NCBI GenBank assembly: GCA_001464545.1 | Contig: LNFC01000022.1 | Location: forward strand, 124,001 to 188,000 | Length of the DNA stretch: 64,000 bases | Direction of reading: 5' to 3' | Origin: Acidobacteria bacterium Ga0077551 | GTDB lineage: Bacteria > Pseudomonadota > Alphaproteobacteria > Caulobacterales > Hyphomonadaceae | Shown: piece after piece, positions 18,475 to 26,228 of the stretch | Position numbering within the stretch: the stretch's first letter is position 1 | Layout of the letters: the number at the start of each line of letters is the position of its first letter | The notes under the pieces: model-generated | The model's input: the letters and a program-made list of their open reading frames with translations, nothing else | The model's database searches: none | What the model was told of the DNA's origin: nothing | Made by a program: the position numbers and the translations under genes

Positions 18475-19281
18475 TCACTTGTGCGAGTTGAAAATGTGCG
18501 CCAGCGCAATCGCCGCTGCCGTTGCCACGTTCACGCTGTCGAAACCGACCGTCATCGGTATACGTACCGGCCGGGCCCGGGCGATCAGGTCGCGCGGCAG
18601 GCCGGGGCCTTCGGCGCCGAGCAGGAGCGCGACGCGCTGCGGGATGCGCAAGGCGGGAAGGGGCTCGGCATCGGCACGGGGTGTCAGGGCCCAGACTTCG
18701 TGGCCGGCCGCTTCGGCGGCTTCGATCAGCGCGGCGCCCGTGCCGCCCTGCGCGAAGGGCAGCCAGAGCGCGGTGCCGGACGAGACGCGGATGGCCTTGC
18801 GGTAAAGCGGATCGCAGGAGGTGTCGTCTAGCAGCACGGCGCTCGCGCCGAACGCCGCCGCGTTGCGGAAGCAGGCGCCGACATTGTCATGGTTGGAGAG
18901 GCCGGCAAGCAGCAGCGCGGTGGAAGGACCGTCCGCAGGCAGAACATCTGCGGCGGCACGTGGCGCGCCCTTTAGGCCGCAGGCGAGCACGCCGCGGTGC
19001 ATCGGGAATCCCGCCACAGCGTCCATCACGCCTTGAGATGCGACGTAGACCGGCATATCCGCCGGTACGCGCGCGAGCAGGTCCGCCAAAGGCTCAAGCC
19101 GCGTCTCGCACAGGAACAGGCTTTCCACTTCGAAGCGGCTGCGCGTCAGCAGCGTCTCGAGCGTGACCTTGCCCTCGACGATGAAGCGCCCGCCGTGCCC
19201 GTTCGTCAGGTCGCGCTCGCGGATCGAAAGATAGGGCGCAAGGCGCAGGTCGCCGGGGTCGGTCGCATGGAGAACGGGCAT
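18475..19281 (-). CDS. SpoU/TrmH-family RNA 2'-O-methyltransferase
   Basis: A 268-residue SPOUT methyltransferase acting on tRNA or rRNA. The N-terminal substrate-binding domain has RFIVEGKVTLETLLTRS. The knotted catalytic domain shows LLAGLSNHDNVGACFRNAAAFG (motif 1, in outline), GTALWLPFAQG, LLLGAEGPGLPRDL and MTVGFDSVNVATAAAIAL, the motif 3 of the family. The start MPVLHATDPG has GGGAG five bases upstream; an in-frame ATG twelve bases earlier is possible. The exact RNA target is unknown. Confidence 0.9.
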   Translation of the reverse strand: MPVLHATDPGDLRLAPYLSIRERDLTNGHGGRFIVEGKVTLETLLTRSRFEVESLFLCETRLEPLADLLARVPADMPVYVASQGVMDAVAGFPMHRGVLACGLKGAPRAAADVLPADGPSTALLLAGLSNHDNVGACFRNAAAFGASAVLLDDTSCDPLYRKAIRVSSGTALWLPFAQGGTGAALIEAAEAAGHEVWALTPRADAEPLPALRIPQRVALLLGAEGPGLPRDLIARARPVRIPMTVGFDSVNVATAAAIALAHIFNSHK

Positions 19282-19328
19282 GGCGACTCCCATGCCCGCT
19301 TACGCAGAGCGCTTCAATCGCGTGGGCT

Positions 19329-19658
19329 TCAGTTTGTCAGCACGCCGATGAACGCGCCGGCGATCTCGCCGCTGGCGAGGTCCACGATGTAGGCGTTCTG
19401 GCCGACCGAGACCCACTGGTGGCCCGCCGGAGCCGGCGGCAGGCCGTACCGGTCCCAGTCTCTCAGATTGGCCGTGCGGTATTCGGGCGGCAGGATCTGG
19501 CCCTTGCCCCAGAGGCTTTTGCCGGACGGGAGCGTCCCTGACTCCTGGGTGGACAGGGCGACCGGGTGGGTCTCGCCTTCCGGGAAGGCCGGCGGGTCTG
19601 CAAAGGCCGGGGCTGCGCCGCCAAGGGCGGCGGCGAGTTCCGTTCCTGCGTGATTCAA
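19329..19658 (-). CDS. RcnB-like periplasmic protein fragment with uncertain start
   Basis: The C-terminal part is typical of the RcnB/DUF family: GQILPPEYRTANLRDWDRYGLPPAP, in outline, followed by GHQWVSVGQNAYIVDLASGEI. RcnB in E. coli is a periplasmic protein that modulates nickel/cobalt homeostasis; distant relatives are common in alphaproteobacteria without that role. A signal-like stretch (LAAALGGAAPAFA-DPPAF) precedes it. There is no ATG in frame: the first usable codon is TTG and the frame runs back into rpoH. The gene may therefore start with TTG or have lost its true 5' end. Confidence 0.6.
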   Translation of the reverse strand: MNHAGTELAAALGGAAPAFADPPAFPEGETHPVALSTQESGTLPSGKSLWGKGQILPPEYRTANLRDWDRYGLPPAPAGHQWVSVGQNAYIVDLASGEIAGAFIGVLTN

Positions 19659-19684
19659 CGCAGCGGCGGCGACCTGGTTCCCGT

Positions 19685-20584
19685 TCAGTCCCCGACGGGC
19701 AGGCCCTGTTCCTTGGCGAGGCGCTTCATCGTCTTCTGAAGCTTCTCGAAGGCGCGGACCTCGATCTGGCGGATGCGCTCGCGGCTGACGCCGTACTGGT
19801 CGGAGAGTTCTTCCAGCGTCTTCGGCTCGTCGATCAGGCGGCGCTCGGTCAGGATGTGGCGTTCGCGCTCGGACAGGTCTTCCATCGAACGGGTCAGCAG
19901 CTCCATCCGGCTGTCGAGCTCCTGACGGTTGGCAAAGGTCTCCGCCGTGCCGGGCTCGTCATCGGCCAGCCAGTCCTGCCATTCCATGTCGCCGTCCGCG
20001 CCCATCGGCACGTTGAGCGAGGCGTCGGAGCCGGACATGCGCCCGTTCATCGAGTAGACCTCGGCGTCGGTGACGTTCAGCTTCTCGGCGATCAGGCGGG
20101 CCTGTTCCGGTTTCAGGTCGCCCTCGTCGAGCGCCTGCATCTCGCCTTTCAGGCGGCGCAGGTTGAAGAACAGCTTTTTCTGCGCGGCCGTGGTTCCGAG
20201 CTTCACGAGGCTCCAGCTGCGCAGGATGTATTCCTGGATCGCGGCGCGGATCCACCACATTGCGTAGGTGGCGAGGCGGAAGCCCTTCTCGGGGTCGAAT
20301 TTCTTGACGGCCTGCATCAGGCCGACGTTGCCTTCGGAAATCACTTCGGCCATCGGCAGGCCGTAGCCGCGATAGCCCATTGCAATCTTCGCTACGAGGC
20401 GGAGGTGCGAGGTGACCATCCTTTCGGCGGCCTCGGTGTCTTCCTGGTCGCGCCATTGGCGCGCCAGCATGAATTCCTCGTTCTTCTCGAGCATGGGGAA
20501 CTTGCGGATCTCGCTCAGATACCGGCTCAGTCCCTGTTCTGGACTAAGGGCGCCCGAGCCCGCTTTGGTTGGCGTATTCGCCAT
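19685..20584 (-). CDS. rpoH: RNA polymerase sigma-32 heat-shock factor
   Basis: Sigma factor for heat-shock promoters, 299 residues. Region 2 is clear (SHLRLVAKIAMGYRGYGLPMAEVISEGNVGLMQAVKKFDP, in outline, then RLATYAMWWIRAAIQEYIL). The RpoH box follows in region 2.4-3 (SWSLVKLGTTAAQKKLFFNLRR). Region 4 has the helix-turn-helix KTLEELSDQYGVSRERIRQIE. The Q/K-rich RpoH box separates it from the housekeeping sigma factor. An AGGAGG ribosome-binding site precedes the ATG. It lies about 210 bases downstream of zapE on the same strand, probably with its own promoter. Confidence 0.97.
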   Translation of the reverse strand: MANTPTKAGSGALSPEQGLSRYLSEIRKFPMLEKNEEFMLARQWRDQEDTEAAERMVTSHLRLVAKIAMGYRGYGLPMAEVISEGNVGLMQAVKKFDPEKGFRLATYAMWWIRAAIQEYILRSWSLVKLGTTAAQKKLFFNLRRLKGEMQALDEGDLKPEQARLIAEKLNVTDAEVYSMNGRMSGSDASLNVPMGADGDMEWQDWLADDEPGTAETFANRQELDSRMELLTRSMEDLSERERHILTERRLIDEPKTLEELSDQYGVSRERIRQIEVRAFEKLQKTMKRLAKEQGLPVGD

Positions 20585-20793
20585 GTTTCGTCCTCCTGTA
20601 CTGGGCAGGTCCCGTCAGCGGCGGCCCACCTCTTGATCCTGGAACTTCCCCGGCACCTTAGCCCTGCATGGTAGCAGCGTCGCCGCCGGAGAGGCGCAAT
20701 TCATTCATCGCGCTTCTGCATAAATAGGAAATGGGGCGAGGGTGTGGAAGAGGTCCCGGCATCGCAATTTTTTGCGGCCGGTCAGCTTTCAGG

Positions 20794-21924
20794 TCAGTTT
20801 TCGGGGAGGCTGCGCCTCTCCTCTGCCATGTAGGAAGCCGAGCGCATTTCGAACAGGCGGCTGGCGGTGCGCTGGAATTCAAAGGCACCGTCACCGTCGG
20901 TGTAGAGGCGGTCGGGCTCGGCGGCGGCGCTGGCGACGAGTTTCACCCGGGCCTCGTAGAGCGCGTCGATCAGGCTGACGAAGCGGGCCGCCTCGTTGCG
21001 CCGGTCCGGGGTGAGCAGGGGGATGCCTTCCAGGATGAGGGTGTGGAAGGTCGAGGCAATCGTCAGATAGTCGATGGAGCCGAGCGGGCGGGCGCACAGT
21101 TCCTCGAAGGTGAAGCGCGCCACACCGGCCGCTTCGCGGGCGACTTCCAGCTTGCGGCCCTTGACGGTCAGCACGCAGTGCTGCGGCTCGGCGCCGAGGG
21201 TCAGGCGGGTCCAGGCCATGTCGAGCGCGGCCGCGCTGCCGGCGCCGAGCGGCGCGTACCAGACCGGCGCCTCGACAAGCCGGTCGAGCCGGTAGTCGCG
21301 CGCCGAGGCGAGCTCGACCACGTCGCAGCGCTCTTTCAGGCGCTGGATGAAGGGCAGGAACAGCGCGCGGTTGATGCCGTCCTTGTACAGATCATCTGGC
21401 TGGCGGTTGGACGTCGCGACCACCGTTACGCCGTGCGCGAAGACGGCGTCGAACAGGCGCGCCAGGATCATCGCATCGGCGATCTGGGTCACCTGGAATT
21501 CGTCGAAGCAGAGGAGGTGGGCTTCGCTCGCGATCTGCCTGGCGACCGGCGCGATCGGATCGTCGCCGGCGTCCTTGACGCGCCAGGGCGAGCGCTTGCG
21601 GTCGGCCTCGCCCATCTTGCGCCAGACATCGAGACGCTCGTGCACCTCGGCCATGAACTCGTGGAAGTGGACACGCCGCTTGGGCGATATTTTCGCCTCG
21701 GCGAAGAACATGTCCATCAGCATCGACTTGCCGCGCCCGACGCCGCCCCAGAGATAGACGCCGCGCACCGGTTCCGGCGGCTTGCTGAACAGGCCGCGCT
21801 TCTGCGGCGCAGACAGGGCGACCGCCAGTGCATCGAGACGGCTCGCGGCTTCCGCCTGCGCAGCGTCGCCGGTCAGCGCGCCGGAGGCCACCCGCTCGTC
21901 ATAACGTGCCCGGACAGCTCCCAT
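20794..21924 (-). CDS. zapE: Cell division protein ZapE (AFG1-like ATPase)
   Basis: AFG1-family P-loop ATPase of about 376 residues that in E. coli associates with the FtsZ ring. The Walker A motif is GVYLWGGVGRGKSMLMD, the Walker B area is LLCFDEFQVTQIADAM, and ATSNRQPDDLYKDGI is the sensor segment. FHEFMAEVHERL is another family hallmark. The start MGAVRARYDERVASG was chosen because the preceding in-frame 22 residues overlap the upstream rhomboid gene and lack similarity. It starts seven bases after the rhomboid stop and is presumably cotranscribed with it. Confidence 0.93.
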   Translation of the reverse strand: MGAVRARYDERVASGALTGDAAQAEAASRLDALAVALSAPQKRGLFSKPPEPVRGVYLWGGVGRGKSMLMDMFFAEAKISPKRRVHFHEFMAEVHERLDVWRKMGEADRKRSPWRVKDAGDDPIAPVARQIASEAHLLCFDEFQVTQIADAMILARLFDAVFAHGVTVVATSNRQPDDLYKDGINRALFLPFIQRLKERCDVVELASARDYRLDRLVEAPVWYAPLGAGSAAALDMAWTRLTLGAEPQHCVLTVKGRKLEVAREAAGVARFTFEELCARPLGSIDYLTIASTFHTLILEGIPLLTPDRRNEAARFVSLIDALYEARVKLVASAAAEPDRLYTDGDGAFEFQRTASRLFEMRSASYMAEERRSLPEN

Positions 21925-21931
21925 CCGCGCC

Positions 21932-22546
21932 TCAGCCAAAACGGGCCGCGGCCTGCGCCACGAACTCGCTGAAGGTTTCCGGGCGCACAAGCAGCGTGGC
22001 GATCACGCCTGCCACCGCGCCGCCAAGGTGCGCCTCGTGGCCGATGATGCGGTTCTCGCGCATCGAGAAGGCGTAGCTGATCGCGACATAGAGAATGCCG
22101 AACACGATGCCCCACATCGGGATCACGAAAAAGGCGAGCAGGACGGCAAACGGCTCGAACAGGCAGAAGGCGAGTACGATGCCGGACAGGGCGCCCGACG
22201 CGCCCGCCGCGCGGTAGTCCGGCGAGTTCTGGTTGTGGATATAGGCCCACACGCTGCCGCCGATCAGGGAGGCCAAGTAGACGATGGCGAAACCGACGCC
22301 GCCGAGCACGTATTCGCAGATCGGTCCGAACAGCCAGAGGCCGTACATGTTGAGCAGCAGGTGCGGCCCGTTGACGTGAAGGAAGCCGGAGCTGAGGCCT
22401 CGGTACCATTCGCCCCGCTCGCGCATCGGGCCGACCCACAGGATGTTCTGCTGCATGAACGCCTCGTTCCGGAACGCGATCAGGCTGGCGATCACGTTGA
22501 GAACGAGAAGGCCCAGCGTCACGGGCGAGGCGAGGAGGCTGTCCAT
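21932..22546 (-). CDS. Rhomboid-family intramembrane serine protease
   Basis: A six-helix rhomboid of 204 residues in the inner membrane. The catalytic serine is about residue 117 in GASGALSG, and the histidine about 173 in HEAHLGGAVAG. The loop-1 WR motif (GEWYRGLSSGFLH) and the N in HLLLNMYGLWLFG are present, so the protease should be active. Substrates are unknown. It is upstream of zapE with a seven-base gap. Confidence 0.93.
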   Translation of the reverse strand: MDSLLASPVTLGLLVLNVIASLIAFRNEAFMQQNILWVGPMRERGEWYRGLSSGFLHVNGPHLLLNMYGLWLFGPICEYVLGGVGFAIVYLASLIGGSVWAYIHNQNSPDYRAAGASGALSGIVLAFCLFEPFAVLLAFFVIPMWGIVFGILYVAISYAFSMRENRIIGHEAHLGGAVAGVIATLLVRPETFSEFVAQAAARFG

Positions 22547-22579
22547 GGGGTTACCTTGGTGCGCGTGGGCCGAAACGAC

Positions 22580-22611
22580 AAGCCGCCCGGAAGCAGTCTC
22601 CCGGGCGGCTT
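22580..22611 (-). terminator. Intrinsic terminator after the response regulator gene
   Basis: A perfect 11-bp inverted repeat, AAGCCGCCCGG and CCGGGCGGCTT, with a 10-base loop. On the minus strand it is followed by a T-rich stretch (TTGTCGTTT), as expected of a rho-independent terminator for the receiver-domain gene. Confidence 0.8.
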
Positions 22612-22646
22612 AGCAATCAGAGGCAGTGGCCGGCAAGCCGCGGCGG

Positions 22647-23096
22647 TCAGGCGGCGCGGGCAGGGCGGCGGGCCGGAACGGCGGCGCCGGCCGCGGGCAT
22701 CAGTTCCATGAAGAAGTCTTCGAACGACTCCGGCCGCTGGATGAAGCGGTTGAAGGGCAGGTTCGCCTTGAACACCGCGTGCGGGTGGATGTTGGCGCCG
22801 CAGCGGACGGCGGAGGCGACGGCTTGGTCACGGTTTTCCATCGAGGAGACGACGGCGATCCGGTACTTGCCCATGTTGGCGACGCGGGCGATCGTCATGT
22901 CGGCGTCCATGCTGTCGGGCAGGCCAAGGTCAAGCACGACGAGATCGAAGCGCTCCAGACGCAGGCGCATCTCTGCCGCCATCAGCGTCGGTGCCATCAC
23001 GAGGTCAACCTGAACGCGTGCGCGCGCAGCCTTGTCAGCCGCAATCGCCAGCATGTCGCGCACCGGCTCATGATCCTCAACCCACAGAACTTTCAT
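22647..23096 (-). CDS. Stand-alone receiver (response regulator) protein
   Basis: A 149-residue single-domain response regulator. The acidic pocket is VLWVEDHEPV, the phosphoacceptor aspartate about 56 lies in LVVLDLGLPDS, and VVSSMENRD provides the conserved Ser/Thr. The lysine is probably in HAVFKANL. The C-terminal tail is Ala/Arg-rich and has no DNA-binding domain, so it probably acts by protein contact or as a phosphate sink. It forms its own unit with a strong terminator. Confidence 0.88.
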   Translation of the reverse strand: MKVLWVEDHEPVRDMLAIAADKAARARVQVDLVMAPTLMAAEMRLRLERFDLVVLDLGLPDSMDADMTIARVANMGKYRIAVVSSMENRDQAVASAVRCGANIHPHAVFKANLPFNRFIQRPESFEDFFMELMPAAGAAVPARRPARAA

Positions 23097-23323
23097 CTAC
23101 AACTACCTCGATCAGGACACTGGCTGGGGGGCTGAAGCGTTAAGCGGGGCCCCGTGATGAGTTCACCTTGCCACGCCCGTCTTGCACCTTGGTAAATCGA
23201 AGCTTTCTGAAGTCTTTAAAATGGCCCCAATCGCAACTTTTTTGCCGCCTTCCTCGATTTATCCCCTCTCTTTGCAGGCCAGCCCCCCGGCCCTATGCTG
23301 GCGGCGTGTCACATGAGAGGCCC

Positions 23324-24226
23324 ATGACCGACGATATCGCCGCCCCCGCCGCCAAAGCCCGGTCCCTGGACGCCTTCCTGCCGGCCGGGGAGCGCACCGA
23401 CGCGCATATCGTGGACGTGCTGATCGAGGAGCGCTGCCCCAAGCTGCGCGCCAGTCCGGCCTGGCCGGTTGCCCGGCCCTTGCTGTATTCCCTGCTCGGC
23501 TATGGCAAGGCGCGGGCGATGGCGGACGAGTTGGTCCAGCTGACCGGGCGGCAATCTTTTGACCGGCTGTCCGGGCAGCTCGCCTTCGACATGACCGTGT
23601 CCGGAATCGACCGGCTGCCGGCCACCGGGCGCTGCATCGTCGCCGCGAATCACCCGACCGGCCTCGCCGACGGGGTTGCTGTCTGGGACCTGCTGAAAAA
23701 AAAACGCGACGACATCATCTTTTTTGCCAATGCCGATGCGGTGCGCGTCAATCCGCGCTTCGAGGATGTGATCATCCCGGTCGAATGGGTTGTCGCCAAA
23801 CGCTCTCCCGCCAAGGCGCGCGAGACGCTGAAGCGGGCCGCGGACGCGTTTGCACAGGAAAAGTGTGTCGTGATCTTCCCGTCGGGGCGCCTTGCCAGGA
23901 AGGTCGAGGGGCGGATGGAGGAGAAGGAGTGGTTCCCGACCGTCGTCGGCCTCGCCCGCAAGCAGGGCGCGCCGGTCGTGCCGCTCAATCTCGATGCCCG
24001 CAATTCGGCGCTCTACTATCTCTTCTGCGACCTCTCCAACGAGCTGCGTGACATCACGCTGTTCCATGAACTTCTCAACAAGCGGGGCTCCAAGATCCGC
24101 ATGACCTTCGGCGAGATGATCCATCCGGACCTGCTGCAGGGTGAGCCGGCCGCCGTCACCGAGAAGCTGAAGCAACACGTCTCCTACGCGCTTCTGACGG
24201 ACCCCGACGCGCCCTTCCGCCCCTGA
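23324..24226 (+). CDS. PlsC-like acyltransferase
   Basis: A 300-residue protein of the lysophospholipid acyltransferase (PlsC/LPLAT) superfamily. Motif I is altered from HX4D to NHPTGLADG, which still provides the His and Asp (H-P-T-G-L-A-D). Motif III-like FPSGRLARK and the hydrophobic segment VVPLNLDARNSALYYLF follow. The enzyme probably acylates a glycerolipid or related acceptor at the inner membrane. The ATG chosen begins MTDDIAAPAAK; the upstream frame is not similar to the family. Homologues are often annotated as 1-acyl-sn-glycerol-3-phosphate acyltransferase; the precise substrate is unknown. Confidence 0.8.
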   Translation: MTDDIAAPAAKARSLDAFLPAGERTDAHIVDVLIEERCPKLRASPAWPVARPLLYSLLGYGKARAMADELVQLTGRQSFDRLSGQLAFDMTVSGIDRLPATGRCIVAANHPTGLADGVAVWDLLKKKRDDIIFFANADAVRVNPRFEDVIIPVEWVVAKRSPAKARETLKRAADAFAQEKCVVIFPSGRLARKVEGRMEEKEWFPTVVGLARKQGAPVVPLNLDARNSALYYLFCDLSNELRDITLFHELLNKRGSKIRMTFGEMIHPDLLQGEPAAVTEKLKQHVSYALLTDPDAPFRP

Positions 24227-24277
24227 CAGGCGAGGGATGCTTGCGGGGCAGCCGATTGCGCCCTAGACGCCCGCGCC

Positions 24278-24769
24278 ATGATCGAAATCGTCCCGGAAAC
24301 CCCAGCGCTGCATGCCGATGCGATCGAAGACCTCTTCGACCGCACTTTCGGCCCCGGCCACTTTGCCAAGACGGCAGAGCGGCTGCGCGAGTATTCGGCC
24401 TCGCTGCCGGCGATCAACCGGGTCGCGGTGGAGGATGGCCGGGTGATCGGCGTCTGCCGCGTCTGGCCGCTTGTGGTGGGCGAGGCGCGCGCGCCGGCGC
24501 TTTTCTACGGACCGGTTGCGGTGGACCCCGCATATCGCGGCCAGTTCCTCAGCCTGCGCATCACTGAAGCCGCGCTCGAAGCCGGCAGGGCGGCCGGCTG
24601 GCCCGCCGCCATCCTGATCGGCGCGCACAGCTTGTTCGGCAAGGCGGGTTTCGTGGTCGCGCCGAAGAACCGGCTGACCTTCCCCGGCCCGCAGGACCAG
24701 GGCCGCGTGATGGTGCGCGACCTTGCGGGCGATGCCTCGCAGCTTGAAGGCCTCGTCACCGCGCCCTGA
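24278..24769 (+). CDS. GNAT-family N-acetyltransferase
   Basis: A 163-residue GNAT protein like E. coli YhbS. The acetyl-CoA binding region is GPVAVDPAYRGQFLSLRITEAAL, where the usual R-x-x-G-x-G loop is degenerate (YRGQFLS). It is followed by GWPAAILIGAHSLFGKAGF, typical of YhbS-like members. The substrate is unknown. It lies 51 bases after the acyltransferase gene and upstream of the AmpG-like transporter, and may be in one unit with them. Confidence 0.82.
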   Translation: MIEIVPETPALHADAIEDLFDRTFGPGHFAKTAERLREYSASLPAINRVAVEDGRVIGVCRVWPLVVGEARAPALFYGPVAVDPAYRGQFLSLRITEAALEAGRAAGWPAAILIGAHSLFGKAGFVVAPKNRLTFPGPQDQGRVMVRDLAGDASQLEGLVTAP

Positions 24770-24844
24770 CGCGCCGGTTTCGCTTGCCCACGCGGAAATC
24801 GGCTGGCACGATCAGTCCGTTCGCAGTCCTCCCGGTTGCAGCTC

Positions 24845-24867
24845 CCCCGCCAAGAGGGGAGGCGGGG
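24845..24867. other. Hairpin upstream of the MFS gene
   Basis: CCCCGCC and GGCGGGG form a 7-bp GC stem with a 9-base loop ending about 15 bases before the GGAGGAAG ribosome-binding site of the MFS gene. It may be the terminator of the GNAT gene without a T-run, or a leader structure. Confidence 0.35.
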
Positions 24868-24890
24868 TCTCTTGCGGCACCGGAGGAAGA

Positions 24891-26228
24891 ATGGCCGACA
24901 TCGTCACCGGCCAGGACGAGCCGCAGCGCCCGCGCGCGAGCATGCGGCAGGTCCTGGCCTCGCTGAACCAGCCCAAGGTCGCGCTGGCCGTGATCTTCGG
25001 AATCGCCACCGGCATGCCGCCGGTGCTGGTGGGTGTGACGCTCGGCTTCTGGCTCCGCGCGGAAGGCATCGCGCTCGCGGCCATCGGCATGATGAGCTGG
25101 GTCGGCCTGTTCATCTCGATCAAGTTTCTCTGGGCGCCTTTCGTGGACTGGATCCAGCTGCCCTGGATCGGCAAGCGCCTCGGCCATCGCCGCTCCTGGA
25201 TGCTGCTCGGCCAGACTTTCGTCACGCTCGGCATCCTGGGCATGGCGTTTACCGGGCCGTCCGGGGAATTGGGCGTGTTCATCGCGTTCGCCATGCTCAC
25301 TTCGTTCGCCGCCGCGACGCAGGACATTGCGGTCGACGCCTGGCGGATCGAAAGCGCGGAGGACGCGGAGCAGGACCTGATGGCCTCGGCCTATATCTTC
25401 GGCCTTCGCTCCGGCTACTTCCTCGGCAACGTGCCGATCCTCGCGATGTCGGCGGCCATCGGCTGGAGCATGGCCTATGTGGCCGCATCCGTGGGCGGCA
25501 TCGCCGGCCTTGCCGGCCTGCTGATGGCGCGCGAGCCGGACAAGGCGCGGGACTTCGCGCCCGCCACCGGCTTTTCCAGCATACTCGCGGCCTTGATCCG
25601 CCCCCTGAAGGTTTTCTGGAAGGATCATGGCCGGAACAATTTCATCTTCCTGCCACTGGTGGCGCTGTTCTTCGTGCCGGATGGTCTGATCAATTCGATG
25701 GTCGGCCCGCTGTATATCGACCTCGGGTTCACCGGCCCGGAGATTGCCGCAACGCGCACCGTCTTCGGCTTTCCGGCGACCCTTGCGGGGGTGATCGTGG
25801 CGGGCCTCATCGGCCTGCGCTTCGGCACGATTCCGGCCATGGCGATTTCCCTCGTCCTGGCGGCGGTCTCGAATGTCGGTTTTGCCTTCCTCGCCCTCTC
25901 GGGCGGCGCCATGACTGTCTGGATTTGCGTGACGATGTTCGAAGGCTTCAGCGCAGGCATGGCGACGGCCGCGATGGTGGCCTGGGCGAGCCGGCTGACG
26001 AACCCGATCGCCACCGCAGCGCAGTTTGCCTTGCTCTCGTCCCTGATGACGCTCGTCGCGGGTTTCCTCGGAGGTTTCGCCGGGATGGCTGTCGAAGCGC
26101 TGCAGACCCAAAGCGGTTCGGCCATGGGCGGCTTTGCGACCTGGTTCTCGATCACACCCTTTGCGGCGATCCCGCCGCTTATCCTGATCTGGCTCGTCAG
26201 CCGGCGGACGAAATCCGTTCCGGCCTAG
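24891..26228 (+). CDS. AmpG-like MFS transporter
   Basis: A 445-residue, twelve-helix major facilitator related to AmpG muropeptide permeases. Signs are LNQPKVALAVIFGIATGMPP at the first helix, LWAPFVDWIQLPWIGKRLGHRRSWML (in outline) for the A-motif loop, and TQDIAVDAWRIE, a hallmark of the AmpG/Acatn group. It probably imports peptidoglycan fragments or a related solute. The ATG follows a strong GGAGGAAG site. Its last four bases overlap the stop of the convergent gene. Confidence 0.85.
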   Translation: MADIVTGQDEPQRPRASMRQVLASLNQPKVALAVIFGIATGMPPVLVGVTLGFWLRAEGIALAAIGMMSWVGLFISIKFLWAPFVDWIQLPWIGKRLGHRRSWMLLGQTFVTLGILGMAFTGPSGELGVFIAFAMLTSFAAATQDIAVDAWRIESAEDAEQDLMASAYIFGLRSGYFLGNVPILAMSAAIGWSMAYVAASVGGIAGLAGLLMAREPDKARDFAPATGFSSILAALIRPLKVFWKDHGRNNFIFLPLVALFFVPDGLINSMVGPLYIDLGFTGPEIAATRTVFGFPATLAGVIVAGLIGLRFGTIPAMAISLVLAAVSNVGFAFLALSGGAMTVWICVTMFEGFSAGMATAAMVAWASRLTNPIATAAQFALLSSLMTLVAGFLGGFAGMAVEALQTQSGSAMGGFATWFSITPFAAIPPLILIWLVSRRTKSVPA

